Below are positions 54,979 through 63,573 of a DNA stretch of 64,000 nucleotides, in pieces (the stretch's first letter is position 1; each line of letters starts with the position of its first letter). The position numbers were made by a program, and so were the translations under genes. The notes below the pieces were generated by a model. That model was not told the origin of the DNA. It made no database searches and saw nothing but the letters and a program-made list of their open reading frames with translations. This DNA comes from Chromohalobacter canadensis (GTDB lineage Bacteria; Pseudomonadota; Gammaproteobacteria; Pseudomonadales; Halomonadaceae): NCBI RefSeq assembly GCF_034479555.1, contig NZ_CP140151.1:2604001-2668000 (forward strand). The letters run 5' to 3'.

Positions 54979-55048
54979 TGTCTGGAATTCTCATGCCTAG
55001 AATATCGCCAACCGTGGCTGTTCCCCGGCTGGCGGCTTCTTGCCTTCT

Positions 55049-56278
55049 TTACTGACAGGCCGTGACAGCATCGCCATCGCTGGAGACAGTCGGCTGCGTT
55101 CTCACGCCGACAAGCACCAGAGCGGCGGCGGCTAACAGCATCGTGCCGGCCGTCGCACACACGCCCAGGACGCCGCTGATGTCGAACATGACGCCACCGA
55201 CGGCGGCGCCCAGCGCGATCGCCAGTTGTATCGAGGCGACGATCAAACCGCCACCGCTTTCGGCCTCGTCCGGCACGACACGGGTGATCCAGGTCGACCA
55301 GGCGACTGGTACGGCACCGAAGGCGAAACCCCATAGGGCCACCATGAGCACATCGGTGCCCATCGAAATACCGCCTAGCGTGGCTAGCAGCCAGCCCAGC
55401 ACGCCCATGATCAGCGGCATCAGCAACAGTGTCAGACGCAGGCTGCGCTCCAGCAGGTAACCCGCGACCAGCGTCCCGATGAAGTTCGCCACACCAAATG
55501 CCAGCAGGGTCGAAGAGAGTTCATTGATACCCATCTGCGACACGCCTTCGAGAAACGGACGAACATAGGTGAAGAAGGCAAAGTGGCCGCAGAACACTAG
55601 CAGAATGGCCACGATGCCGACGGCCATGCCCGGCCGTTTTATGACACTCACCAACGTGCCAAGTGGCGTCGGGCGCTCAGGTGCCATTCGCGGCAGGGTG
55701 GTGTACTGCAACACCAGCGTCAGCACCGAGAGCGCCGTCGCGAGCAAGAAGACGTTGCGCCAGCCGATCATGTCGCCGAGGTAGCTGCCCAGCGCGGCGG
55801 CACTGATGGTGGCGATGGGGACGCCGGTGAACAACAAGGACATCGCACGCGGGACGTCATGCTCCGATACCAGCCGCATGACCGTGGCAGCGGAAAGCGC
55901 CCAAAATCCGCCCAGTGCCACACCGAGTAGTACCCGCCCGACCAGTAACCAGGCCAGGTGCGGCGCGAACGCGACCACCAGATTGGCGGCGATCATCAGC
56001 ACGGAGAATGCCAGCAGCACGTGGCGGCGATCGAGGCGCTGTGTCACGGACGTCACCAGCAAACCGGAGAGTAATGCCACCACCGCCGTGACCGTGACGG
56101 CTTGTCCGGCCTGGCCTTCGCTGATCATGAGTGAATCGGCCATCGGCGTTAGCAGACTGGCCGGCAGGAATTCGGCCATCACCAGGCTGAAAACGCCCAT
56201 CGTCAGCGAAAACACGGCGACCCAGCGCGATGGCGTTGGCGACTCGTGCGTCGAGTGTTGAGGTTCTTGCGTCGTCAT
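55049..56278 (-). CDS. MFS transporter, DHA1 family
   Basis: A 409-residue 12-segment major facilitator similar to the AraJ/NepI/YdhP group: VFSLVMAEFLPASLLTPM in TM1, RRHVLLAFSVLMIAANL after the A-loop, GRVLLGVALGGFWAL in TM4, and GVPIATISAAALGSYLGDMIGWRNVF in TM5-TM6. Such proteins export drugs, sugars or purine nucleosides. It is divergent from an AraC-family regulator with 80 bp between starts, which probably controls it. ATG at 56278 is preferred over TTG at 56296. Confidence 0.85.
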   Translation of the reverse strand: MTTQEPQHSTHESPTPSRWVAVFSLTMGVFSLVMAEFLPASLLTPMADSLMISEGQAGQAVTVTAVVALLSGLLVTSVTQRLDRRHVLLAFSVLMIAANLVVAFAPHLAWLLVGRVLLGVALGGFWALSAATVMRLVSEHDVPRAMSLLFTGVPIATISAAALGSYLGDMIGWRNVFLLATALSVLTLVLQYTTLPRMAPERPTPLGTLVSVIKRPGMAVGIVAILLVFCGHFAFFTYVRPFLEGVSQMGINELSSTLLAFGVANFIGTLVAGYLLERSLRLTLLLMPLIMGVLGWLLATLGGISMGTDVLMVALWGFAFGAVPVAWSTWITRVVPDEAESGGGLIVASIQLAIALGAAVGGVMFDISGVLGVCATAGTMLLAAAALVLVGVRTQPTVSSDGDAVTACQ

Positions 56279-56358
56279 TTTGAGATTTCCGATCAAGACT
56301 TGGGATGATGCGTAGACTAAAGTAGTATCGTGAGATCATCTATCACTAAAGATCCGTC

Positions 56359-57336
56359 ATGTTTGATCAAGAGTCCGGAATTTTTACCGCCGCCGACTCT
56401 GGTGCCAGCTCCAGCGAATGGATCAACGAGCTGCTCCTCGGCATGCGTCTGTCGGGGTTGAGCTATCGTCGCGTTCAGGTAGCTCCACCCTTCGGCATTC
56501 GTTTCGATACCGACGCCAGCTGCGCGCAATTTCACTTTGTCGCCCAAGGGCCCGTCATACTGCGGCTCGGTGCAGAGGAACAGGTTCTGGAGACCGGCGA
56601 TGCCGTGCTGCTGCCTCGGGGTGGCCAGCACTGGCTGTTGTCTTCACCTGAGGTTAAGAGCCGCGACATCGAGCAGATCGACGCGCTGCCGCTATGTGAT
56701 GACTTCAGCTGCGTCAATGAATGCCCCGATACGCTCGACGGCACTCCACCGGTGCGACTGTTCAGCGGCTGCATGCAGTTCGATCTGGGCGGCATGCAGC
56801 CACTGTTGACGCTGATGCCTGCGGTAATGCATGTCGGCACGCTACTCTCGCGCTATCCCGAGATGCTGCCGATGCTGGAAGCGATGGCACGTGAAGCGAG
56901 TCTCGAGCGGGCCGGCGCCGCCGGCATTCTCTCGCGATTGGCCGACGTGGTTGCCGCTAGCATCGTGCGTGGTTGGGTCGAATGCGGCTGCGCCGACATC
57001 GGTGGCTGGATCGAGGCGTTGCGTGATCCGCGTCTGGGCAAGGTCATCGCCGCCGTCCACCGTGAGCCCGGCCGCGACTGGACGGTCGCCGCCATGGCGG
57101 CGGAGATGGGCAGCTCCCGCTCGGTGTTCGCCGAACGCTTCCGCTGTTCTCTGGGCATCTCGCCGCTCGGCTACGTCACCCAGCTTCGCATGCGTCTGGC
57201 CACGCAGTGGATCGCCGAGAAGCAATTTTCGATCGATCAGGTCGCCTGGCGCCTGGGCTATGGCTCCCAGGCCGCTTTCAGTCGCGCGTTCAAACGGTCG
57301 ACCGGGCAGACACCGGGAAAGTTAAGGCACGGCTAA
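56359..57336 (+). CDS. AraC-family transcriptional regulator (cupin_6 type)
   Basis: A 325-residue regulator: an N-terminal cupin-like sensor (LGMRLSGLSYRRV near 28-40; DAVLLPRGGQHWL near 81-93) and a C-terminal double HTH with WTVAAMAAEMGSSRSVFAERF and FSIDQVAWRLGYGSQAAFSRAF. Divergent from the MFS gene, so probably its activator, responding to the transported compound. Confidence 0.87.
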   Translation: MFDQESGIFTAADSGASSSEWINELLLGMRLSGLSYRRVQVAPPFGIRFDTDASCAQFHFVAQGPVILRLGAEEQVLETGDAVLLPRGGQHWLLSSPEVKSRDIEQIDALPLCDDFSCVNECPDTLDGTPPVRLFSGCMQFDLGGMQPLLTLMPAVMHVGTLLSRYPEMLPMLEAMAREASLERAGAAGILSRLADVVAASIVRGWVECGCADIGGWIEALRDPRLGKVIAAVHREPGRDWTVAAMAAEMGSSRSVFAERFRCSLGISPLGYVTQLRMRLATQWIAEKQFSIDQVAWRLGYGSQAAFSRAFKRSTGQTPGKLRHG

Positions 57337-57397
57337 GCGACTGCGCCAAGCGTAGCAGGCCGAGGCCGATTCGGAGCCTTGCGGCTGATTATGGGCC

Positions 57398-58036
57398 TCA
57401 GCGATGCGAGGCCGCCAAGGTTCCACCGGCGGCGATGAACAAGCTGCCCGTGGTGCGATTGAAGAGCTTTACGCGGCGTGGACTATGGAACCAGCGACCG
57501 ATCCCCGACCCCATCGTGGCGTAGCTCGACATGGTGGTGAGGTCGATGGCCAACCAGGTCAGCGACAGGATCGCGAATTGCGGCAGTTGCTGGGCGCCGA
57601 GGTCGATGAAGCCGGGAAACAATGCGCCGAAGAAGAGCAGGTCCTTGGGGTTGCTGATACCTACTGTAAAACCGCGCCGGAAGAGGGCTCTCGTGCCGGT
57701 ACGCTCGACGTGCTGTGGGCTTTGCGCGGCATTGTCCGTCATCGACGCCGTCACCGGTGCGCGCCAGGCCTGCACGCCCAGATAGATTAAGTACGCCGCG
57801 CCTACACCCTTGAGCAACGTGAAGGCGAGCTCCGACGTGGCCAGAATCGCCCCCAGCCCTAACGACGACAGCCCCATGAGCACCAGCGATGCCGTCGCCC
57901 CACCGATCACCGTCGCCAGTGCACGTTGGCGACCATGGCGCAGCCCATGATGCATGCATAACAAGGCCACCGGGCCAGGAAAGGCGATCAGTGCGGCGAT
58001 AACGCCGACATAGGTCAACCACGTCGTCAGTTCCAT
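57398..58036 (-). CDS. LysE/RhtB-family amino acid exporter
   Basis: A 212-residue membrane protein with about six segments and the family signature FPGPVALLCMHHGLRHGRQRAL near 19-40 (FxPGP block followed by GxxxGxxxxx), plus FTVGISNPKDLLFFGALFPGF at about 125-145. Such proteins export lysine, homoserine, threonine or related metabolites; the substrate is not predictable. It lies convergent with the AraC gene. Confidence 0.88.
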   Translation of the reverse strand: MELTTWLTYVGVIAALIAFPGPVALLCMHHGLRHGRQRALATVIGGATASLVLMGLSSLGLGAILATSELAFTLLKGVGAAYLIYLGVQAWRAPVTASMTDNAAQSPQHVERTGTRALFRRGFTVGISNPKDLLFFGALFPGFIDLGAQQLPQFAILSLTWLAIDLTTMSSYATMGSGIGRWFHSPRRVKLFNRTTGSLFIAAGGTLAASHR

Positions 58037-58242
58037 GGAACTAATCTCCGTTCATGAGTGAGCAGCTTTTATGAATGGGCGCGCGAGGCCGCCGGATATT
58101 CGTGACGGCTGATAAAGCGATGATATATCAATTCTCTGCGATAAAAAGCGTCGCGCGCCCGTCGCGTCTACACGATGACACCGTCCAGCAACACCACCGG
58201 GCTTGGAGATCGACCTTCGTCGGGCCTAGAGTGAGAGCGAGG

Positions 58243-58262
58243 CGCCACGCATTGGCGTGGCG
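58243..58262 (+). other. Hairpin in the poxB leader
   Basis: CGCCACGC (58243-58250) pairs with GCGTGGCG (58255-58262), loop ATTG, ending 46 bp before the poxB ATG. No T-run follows; it may be a 5'-UTR structure. Confidence 0.4.
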
Positions 58263-58308
58263 ATCACGTTTACGTGCCTCTCAAGGGCACCGATGCGGAG
58301 GGAATCGC

Positions 58309-60030
58309 ATGAGCAGTCACAGTAACGTGGCCGATATTATCGTCGAAACACTGGCAGACGCGGGCGCCAAGCGCTGTTACGGCGTCGTCGGCGACACCAT
58401 CAATCACTTCACCGACGCTATTCGGCGCAGCGATGCTTTGGAATGGATTCATGTGCGCCATGAGGAAGTCGGCGGTTTTGCGGCGGGCGGCGAGGCCTAC
58501 ATGACGCGGGAGCTGGCGCTGTGCGCTGGCACTTGCGGCCCCGGCAGCCTGCATTTCGTCAATGGGCTATTCGAGGCGCATCGCAGCGGCTCACCGGTGG
58601 TGCTGATCGCCTCCCAGGTGGCTACCAAGGACGCTGGCATCGGCTTTCCGCAAGATGTCGATCCCATACCGATCTATGAGCAGTACAGCGTGTTCTGCGA
58701 GTCGATCGTCAATCCCGATCAGGCGCGGCGCATGACCGCCCTAGCCGCACAAGCTGCCTTGGCCAACAACGGCGTGGCGGTGCTCGTTGTGCATGGCGAC
58801 ATATTCACCCAGAAGCCGAGCCAGGATCTACCGTTTCGCGCGCATCGCTTCGACCCCATCGTGCGGCCCAATGCCGAGGAATTCGTCCCCGCCGTCAAAC
58901 AGCTCAATAAGGGGGGCAAGATTTCCATCTTCGCCGGATTCGGCTGTGAGCACGCGCGCAGCGAAGTCATGGCGCTGGCGGCCAAGCTCAACGCGCCGAT
59001 CGCCTGGACCTCGCGCGCCAAGGATTTCATCGAACCCGACAACCCCTTCGAGGTTGGCATGACCGGCGTGTTCGGACTGGCGGGCGGCTATCACGCCGTG
59101 GCCGAATGCGACACGCTCCTGCTGCTGGGCTGCAACTTCGCCTGGGAACAGTTCTACCCTGAGAAAGCGACCATCATTCAGGTGGATATCGACCCGCAGC
59201 AGATCGGCAAGCGCCATCCGGTAGACATCGGTCTGGTCGGCAGTGTGCGTGATACCTGCCTGGCGCTGGCCAAGATGGTCGATGAGCAGACTGACACCCA
59301 CTGGGTGGATAACTGCCGCAAGCAGTATCTGGAGGCTCTTGAGCATGATGCCCATGAATCCAAGGACGACGCGCTGATTCATCCGCAGGAACTCACCCTG
59401 GCGCTCAACGCGCATGCCCCCGACGATGCCTTCTTCACGGCGGACGGTGGTAGCCCGATGGTCTGGATGCTGCGTCACATTCACGCCAATGGCCAGCGCC
59501 GTACGCTTTCTAGCCTGGTCCATGGCACCATGGCCAACGCCTATCCGCAGGCTATCGGCATTCAGAAAGCGTTTCCCAAACGGCAAGTCATCGCCATGTG
59601 TGGCGATGGCGGCCTGACCATGCTGATGGGCGACCTCCTCACCCTCAAGCAGGAGAAGGTGCCGCTCAAGATCGTCGTCTACAACAATAGCTCGCTGGGC
59701 TTCGTCGAATTGGAACAGAAGGTCGAAGGCCTGCTCGACAGCTATACTGATCTCGAGAATCCCGAATTCGACAAGCTGGCACAGGCCATGGGCATCTGGG
59801 GCAGGCGAGTGGAGGAATCGCACCAGCTCGAACCTGCCATCATCGAATGGCTCGCCCATGAGGGGCCGGCACTGCTCGACGTCAAGGTCAACCGTATGGA
59901 ACTCGTCATGCCGCCCAAGGTAGCTGCCGGTGAAGTCGCCTCCACCGCGCTCTACTCCACTAAAGCAGTCCTCAACGGTCGTATGGAAGACGTCGTCGAC
60001 CTCGTTAAAAGCAACTTTTTTAAACGCTAA
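58309..60030 (+). CDS. poxB: Pyruvate dehydrogenase (quinone) PoxB
   Basis: Oxidatively decarboxylates pyruvate to acetate and CO2, passing electrons to ubiquinone at the membrane. The 573-residue protein matches E. coli PoxB nearly end to end: VRHEEVGGFAAGGEAY with the TPP-activating Glu near 52, CAGTCGPGSLHFVNGLF, NPFEVGMTGVFG, and the TPP-binding GDGGLTMLMGDLLT ... YNNSSLGF segment. ATG at 58309 follows GCGGAGGGA. It may spill excess pyruvate derived from betaine and serine, but no direct link is seen. Confidence 0.93.
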   Translation: MSSHSNVADIIVETLADAGAKRCYGVVGDTINHFTDAIRRSDALEWIHVRHEEVGGFAAGGEAYMTRELALCAGTCGPGSLHFVNGLFEAHRSGSPVVLIASQVATKDAGIGFPQDVDPIPIYEQYSVFCESIVNPDQARRMTALAAQAALANNGVAVLVVHGDIFTQKPSQDLPFRAHRFDPIVRPNAEEFVPAVKQLNKGGKISIFAGFGCEHARSEVMALAAKLNAPIAWTSRAKDFIEPDNPFEVGMTGVFGLAGGYHAVAECDTLLLLGCNFAWEQFYPEKATIIQVDIDPQQIGKRHPVDIGLVGSVRDTCLALAKMVDEQTDTHWVDNCRKQYLEALEHDAHESKDDALIHPQELTLALNAHAPDDAFFTADGGSPMVWMLRHIHANGQRRTLSSLVHGTMANAYPQAIGIQKAFPKRQVIAMCGDGGLTMLMGDLLTLKQEKVPLKIVVYNNSSLGFVELEQKVEGLLDSYTDLENPEFDKLAQAMGIWGRRVEESHQLEPAIIEWLAHEGPALLDVKVNRMELVMPPKVAAGEVASTALYSTKAVLNGRMEDVVDLVKSNFFKR

Positions 60031-60056
60031 GCCAGGAAAAAGTTAATGCTTACTTT

Positions 60057-60085
60057 CGACCGGGCGCCGCCAGTGCCCGGTCGTT
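60057..60085 (+). terminator. Terminator-like hairpin after poxB
   Basis: CGACCGGGC (60057-60065) pairs with GCCCGGTCG (60075-60083), followed by TT only. Lies 27 bp after the poxB stop. Confidence 0.45.
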
Positions 60086-60198
60086 GTGTGCTGAACAGCG
60101 ATGAGGCGCCTTCAAAGTGAGTCATTACCCACCTAGCTCCAACCCATGACCTCACCCACACTCATGCCAAGCGCCAACGCGAGGGAGGAGAGTGGATC

Positions 60199-61005
60199 AT
60201 GCTATCGGGGTTTCTGTGTGCGACATGCGGGGTGCAGTATCCCGCGAGCGAGGCGCCGCCGTCGCGGTGTCCGGTATGCGAGGATGAGCGGCAGTACGTG
60301 CCGGCATCGGGTCAGCAGTGGACGACGCCTACGGCGCTGGCGGCGGGGCATACCAATACCTTTCGCGAAATGGCGCCGGGGTTGCTAGCGTTGGGCACGG
60401 TGCCGAAGTTTGCTATCGGCCAGCGCGCATTCTTGCTGCGCACGCCCCACGGCAACGTGCTGTGGGATTGCCTGAGCCTGCTGGATGCGGCCACTGTCAC
60501 GCTGATCGAGGCGTTGGGCGGCCTCGAAGCCATCGTCATCTCGCATCCGCATTACTACGCCACCATGGCGAGCTGGGGCCGTACGTTCGAGTGCCCGGTA
60601 TATGTGCACGCGGCGGACCGCGAGTGGATCATGGTGTCGGACGAGGCGCTTTCACCATGGCAGGGCGAGACGCTGGAGGTGCTGCCAGGGGTGACGGCGC
60701 ACCGACTGGGCGGGCATTTCCCCGGCGCCAGCGTGCTGCACTGGGAAACGTGCGGCATCTTGTTGACCGGGGATACGCTGCTGGTCACGCCGGACCGCAT
60801 GGCGTCGTTCATGTGGTCGTACCCCAACAACATTCCGTTGCCCGCCAGTGAGGTGGCGCGTATCGGCGAGCGCTTGCAACACCTCGACTTCGAGGCCGTC
60901 TACGCGGCATTCTGGCATAGCGAGATCACCGCCGATGCCGGGCCGGTAGTGGCGCTGTCGGTAGCGCGCCATTGTCAGGCACTGGAGGCGCCTCGGACGA
61001 AGTGA
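60199..61005 (+). CDS. MBL-fold protein with N-terminal zinc ribbon
   Basis: A 268-residue protein. An N-terminal rubredoxin-like zinc ribbon uses Cys7, Cys10, Cys24 and Cys27 (CATC and CPVC), and a metallo-beta-lactamase fold follows. The canonical HxHxDH motif reads SHPHYYATM, so His116 and His118 are kept but the Asp-His pair is replaced by Tyr120-Ala121; GGHFPGAS and LLTGDTLLVTPDR supply the later His and Asp. A single metal or an altered centre is expected. Similar proteins occur widely in proteobacteria without a defined substrate. GGAGGAG precedes the ATG. Confidence 0.8.
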   Translation: MLSGFLCATCGVQYPASEAPPSRCPVCEDERQYVPASGQQWTTPTALAAGHTNTFREMAPGLLALGTVPKFAIGQRAFLLRTPHGNVLWDCLSLLDAATVTLIEALGGLEAIVISHPHYYATMASWGRTFECPVYVHAADREWIMVSDEALSPWQGETLEVLPGVTAHRLGGHFPGASVLHWETCGILLTGDTLLVTPDRMASFMWSYPNNIPLPASEVARIGERLQHLDFEAVYAAFWHSEITADAGPVVALSVARHCQALEAPRTK

Positions 61006-61354
61006 GCGCACACCTTTGCAACCCGATACGGATACAGAGGAGCTTATATTACGGCAAGCGGCGGAAAGGCTTTAAAGTGATTAGTTACTAACCTTTCTAG
61101 TCCTGCATGAGAACGCCGATAGCTTACCTAACCACTCGTGATGGCCATTAACCATTGGTCTAGAAGATGCTGCTTACAGCTGGCTCTAGATAAGTCAACC
61201 AAGTGCTATTTTCAACGGTTACCATGAGATGGTTAGGGTATAAGAAAAATGCATGGTCAGGGATAAGCTAGCGGCCCTACTCGGATAGCGGTCTACCTCC
61301 CAGGATGGTGATACTCATGAGCATGATGACCCACGTCCAAAGAGGAAGTTCTAT
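61006..61354 (+). other. AT-richer gap upstream of tmpA; no gene seen
   Basis: A 349-bp stretch with no convincing reading frame on either strand. Base composition shifts toward A/T from here on. Partial dyads such as TTAACCATTGG near 61146 and AACGGTTACC ... GGTTAG near 61217-61240 could be regulator sites for the following operon. AGAGGAAGT at 61340-61348 is the Shine-Dalgarno of tmpA. No promoter is convincing. Confidence 0.5.
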
Positions 61355-61777
61355 ATGCCTATTCACCATGCGTTTGTCATTCAAGAGCATCCCCCCTTGC
61401 TTGCCATCGATGATGGTGGGCAAACGTGTGAGATCAGCCCGTTATGGCTACGCGAGCGGACTCAGGCTCCTGATCAATTGGAGTCTATGACCCAGCAGAG
61501 ATTATTTGATTCTCATGCCATTGATGCAGCCCTGAAACTGGAAAGTGTAAAGTGGGTTGATTCGTATCATGTCGACCTTGCGTTCAGCGACGGCCATCGT
61601 GAAACCTATGATCTCCACACTTTGGACGCAGAGCTAGATGATGTCTCGATCTTCCCGGCCGCTGAGCCTTGGGATGCTAGTTTAAGTCAAGCGCATATAC
61701 GCTTTGACTGGCACCGGGTACTTGAAGAGTCGGCTTATTTTCGTGCCTCGTTAGATGCCTATATACGTTATGGATAA
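61355..61777 (+). pseudogene. tmpA: TmpA-like 2-oxoglutarate dioxygenase, 5' fragment (split by IS630)
   Basis: The first 140 codons of a gene of the gamma-butyrobetaine hydroxylase/TmpA family: an N-terminal DUF971-like domain (EISPLWLRERTQAP; VHLAF-type strand as VDLAFSDGHRETYDL) and the start of the dioxygenase domain, ending AYIRYG and an IS-created stop. Skipping bases 61777-62861 joins it in frame to the 3' fragment to give GYIILHGVPTDPE across the junction, total 377 residues. TmpA hydroxylates 2-trimethylaminoethylphosphonate; gamma-butyrobetaine is the other candidate substrate, but the TmpB-like neighbour favours TmpA. Presumed non-functional here. Confidence 0.82.
61775..61776. repeat. 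TA target-site duplication, left copy
   Basis: TA immediately before the left inverted repeat; the second copy is at 62860-62861. TA duplication is characteristic of IS630/Tc1-mariner elements. Confidence 0.85.
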
Positions 61778-62859
61778 GTGGCTTAACATAAGTTTTCCGC
61801 TATACTTATCATCCTGACCATTGAACCAGGACGATGAGCATGAAGTTCCGTTTTGTACCGACTCTGTCCGACACCGACTTTCAGGCACTGAAGGCGACCT
61901 ACACGTATGGAAAAAAGCCGTCCTTGCGTCGTCGTGCCCACGCCATCGTGCTCAGCCATCAAGGTCATACTATCAACCAGATCTGCAGTATCCTGTCGGT
62001 CACGCGGGAAACAGTCTCGCTCTGGTTCGATGCCTGGGAGGCACGGGGTCTCGAAGGGCTCAGTGACAAGCCTCGTGCCGGACGACCTGCCATCTACAGT
62101 GACTCGGAGCGGGAACGGTTACGTGCGCTTGCGGAAGAGCAGCCTCATCAGTTGAAAGTGGTCCAGGCACGGCTACAACAGGAAACCGGGAAACGCTCCA
62201 GTACCATGACGATCAAGCGAGCATTAAAAAAAACTGGGGTATAGCTTCAAGCGGGCTCGGCGATCCCTGAAATACCGGCGAGACGAAACGGACTTCCGTA
62301 ATACCCAGGGCCTGCTGACCGAGCTTCAGCGTTGGGAAGATCGGGGCGAGGCTGAACTGTACTACTTCGATGAGTCTGGTTTTTCCCAGTCATCCGCCTT
62401 GCCTTACGCCTGGAGTCCAGTCGGTCATCCTCGGCAGATGCCAGCCTACTCACGCAGTCAGCGTCTGAATGTGCTGGGCTTTCTAAGTCGCCAGGGCCAG
62501 CTGGTTTACAACTCGACGACTGACACGGTCACCACGGGGGTCGTTATCGAGGCTTTCGAGCGCTTTGTCGCACAAAAGTCGCCGGATGCCTTTGCCATCG
62601 TGGTGGTGGACAATGCCAGCGTTCATCGCTCGGCGCATTTTCAGCGCAAGCGGCTGGATTGGCTGAACCAGCGGGTGCATGTCGTCTATCTCTCGACATA
62701 TTCGCCAGAACTAAACCTGATCGAGATCCTCTGGCGCAAGGTCAAGTATGAGTGGCTGCCGTTGACGGCTTACGACAGCTTTTCGTCCTTGAGAGACCAG
62801 GTCCATAAGGTGCTGTCAGGCTACGGCAGCGAATACCGGATTACTTTTGTTTAGATACT
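61777..62859 (+). mobile_element. IS630-family insertion sequence
   Basis: A 1,083-bp element. The left end (61777-61793) and the complement of the right end (62843-62859) agree at 13 of 17 positions: AGTGGCTTAACATAAGT versus AGTATCTAAACAAAAGT. It is flanked by TA on both sides and carries one transposase gene in two frames. Its removal with one TA restores the host gene's frame exactly, so the ends are well defined and the insertion is probably recent in evolutionary terms. The name of the particular IS cannot be given from sequence alone. Confidence 0.92.
61834..62854 (+). CDS. IS630 transposase, in two frames joined at an A8 run
   Basis: The first frame (61834-62244, 136 residues) has the HTH DNA-binding domain (TINQICSILSVTRETVSLW, GLEGLSDKPRAGRP). 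It ends shortly after a run of eight A at 62226-62233. The second frame continues from there to 62854 with the DDE catalytic core: FDESGFS, VVVDNASVH and PELNLIEILWRKVKYEWL. Losing one A joins ALKK to LGYSFKRARRSLK in one continuous protein of about 339 residues. Either transcriptional/translational slippage on the A-run gives full-length protein, or one inserted A has inactivated the gene. The stop lies within the right inverted repeat. Confidence 0.85.
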
Positions 62860-62861
62860 TA
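62860..62861. repeat. TA target-site duplication, right copy
   Basis: Second copy of the TA target directly after the right inverted repeat of the IS630 element. Confidence 0.85.
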
Positions 62862-63573
62862 CATCATACTTCACGGAGTGCCCACTGATCCTGAGCGTAT
62901 CCTCCAAGTGGGTAGTCACTATGGTTATGTCAAAGAGACAAACTTTGGCCGTTACTTCGAAGTTTATTCGCGCCCGGATGGTAATGATCTAGCCTATCGA
63001 AGCGTCGCGCTCGGTCCGCATACTGATAACCCTTACCGTAATCCGGTGCCAGGTATTCAATTGCTGCATTGCCTGGTCAACGAGACTAGCGGGGGGCTAT
63101 CAACACTCGTCGACAGTTTGAAGGTCCTGGATAAGCTGCGTCACGAAACGCCCGAGGGCTACGAGCTACTTAAGAATACGTCGGTTCGTTTTCGGTTCGT
63201 CGATGCTGGAACCGAGCTTGTTACCCATCGCACCATGATTCAGACGGATGACGACGGGCATCCTACTGGGGTTCATTACAGCCCGCGGCTGGATGCACTG
63301 CCACTATTATCCGATTCCGAGACGCGTTTGTTTCATCGAGCGCGTCAGCGGTTGGGCGAATTGTTTTCAGACCCGACCTATGAGGTACGGTTTACGTTGG
63401 ACGCTGGCGAGCTAATGTTATTTGACAATAGCCGCGTCCTACATGGGCGCACAAGTTACGACTCTAATGAAGGGCGTCGTCATCTTCAGGGCTGCTATCT
63501 TGATGTCGATGGTCCTAGAGAGCGTTTTGCAAGCCTGGTGAGAAATCGTGAATATAATGAGGAGGCAGCCTGA
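62862..63573 (+). pseudogene. tmpA: TmpA-like 2-oxoglutarate dioxygenase, 3' fragment
   Basis: The catalytic part of the split gene. The frame in phase with the 5' fragment reads from 62862 (IILHGVPTDPERIL...). Iron ligands are His and Asp in GPHTDNPYRNP and a distal His in LFDNSRVLHGRTSY; the 2-oxoglutarate-binding Arg is in GRRHLQGCYLD. A GTG at 62878 could in principle start a 231-residue fragment, but there is no convincing Shine-Dalgarno. The TGA at 63571-63573 is followed directly by the ATG of tmpB, and GGAGG at 63560-63564 serves that gene. Intact, this would be a 377-residue gamma-butyrobetaine-hydroxylase-type enzyme. Confidence 0.82.

Noticed and set aside
58828..59859. A 343-codon open frame on the minus strand
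   Set aside because: Antisense to poxB, which aligns end to end with the E. coli enzyme; no own ribosome-binding site or domain.
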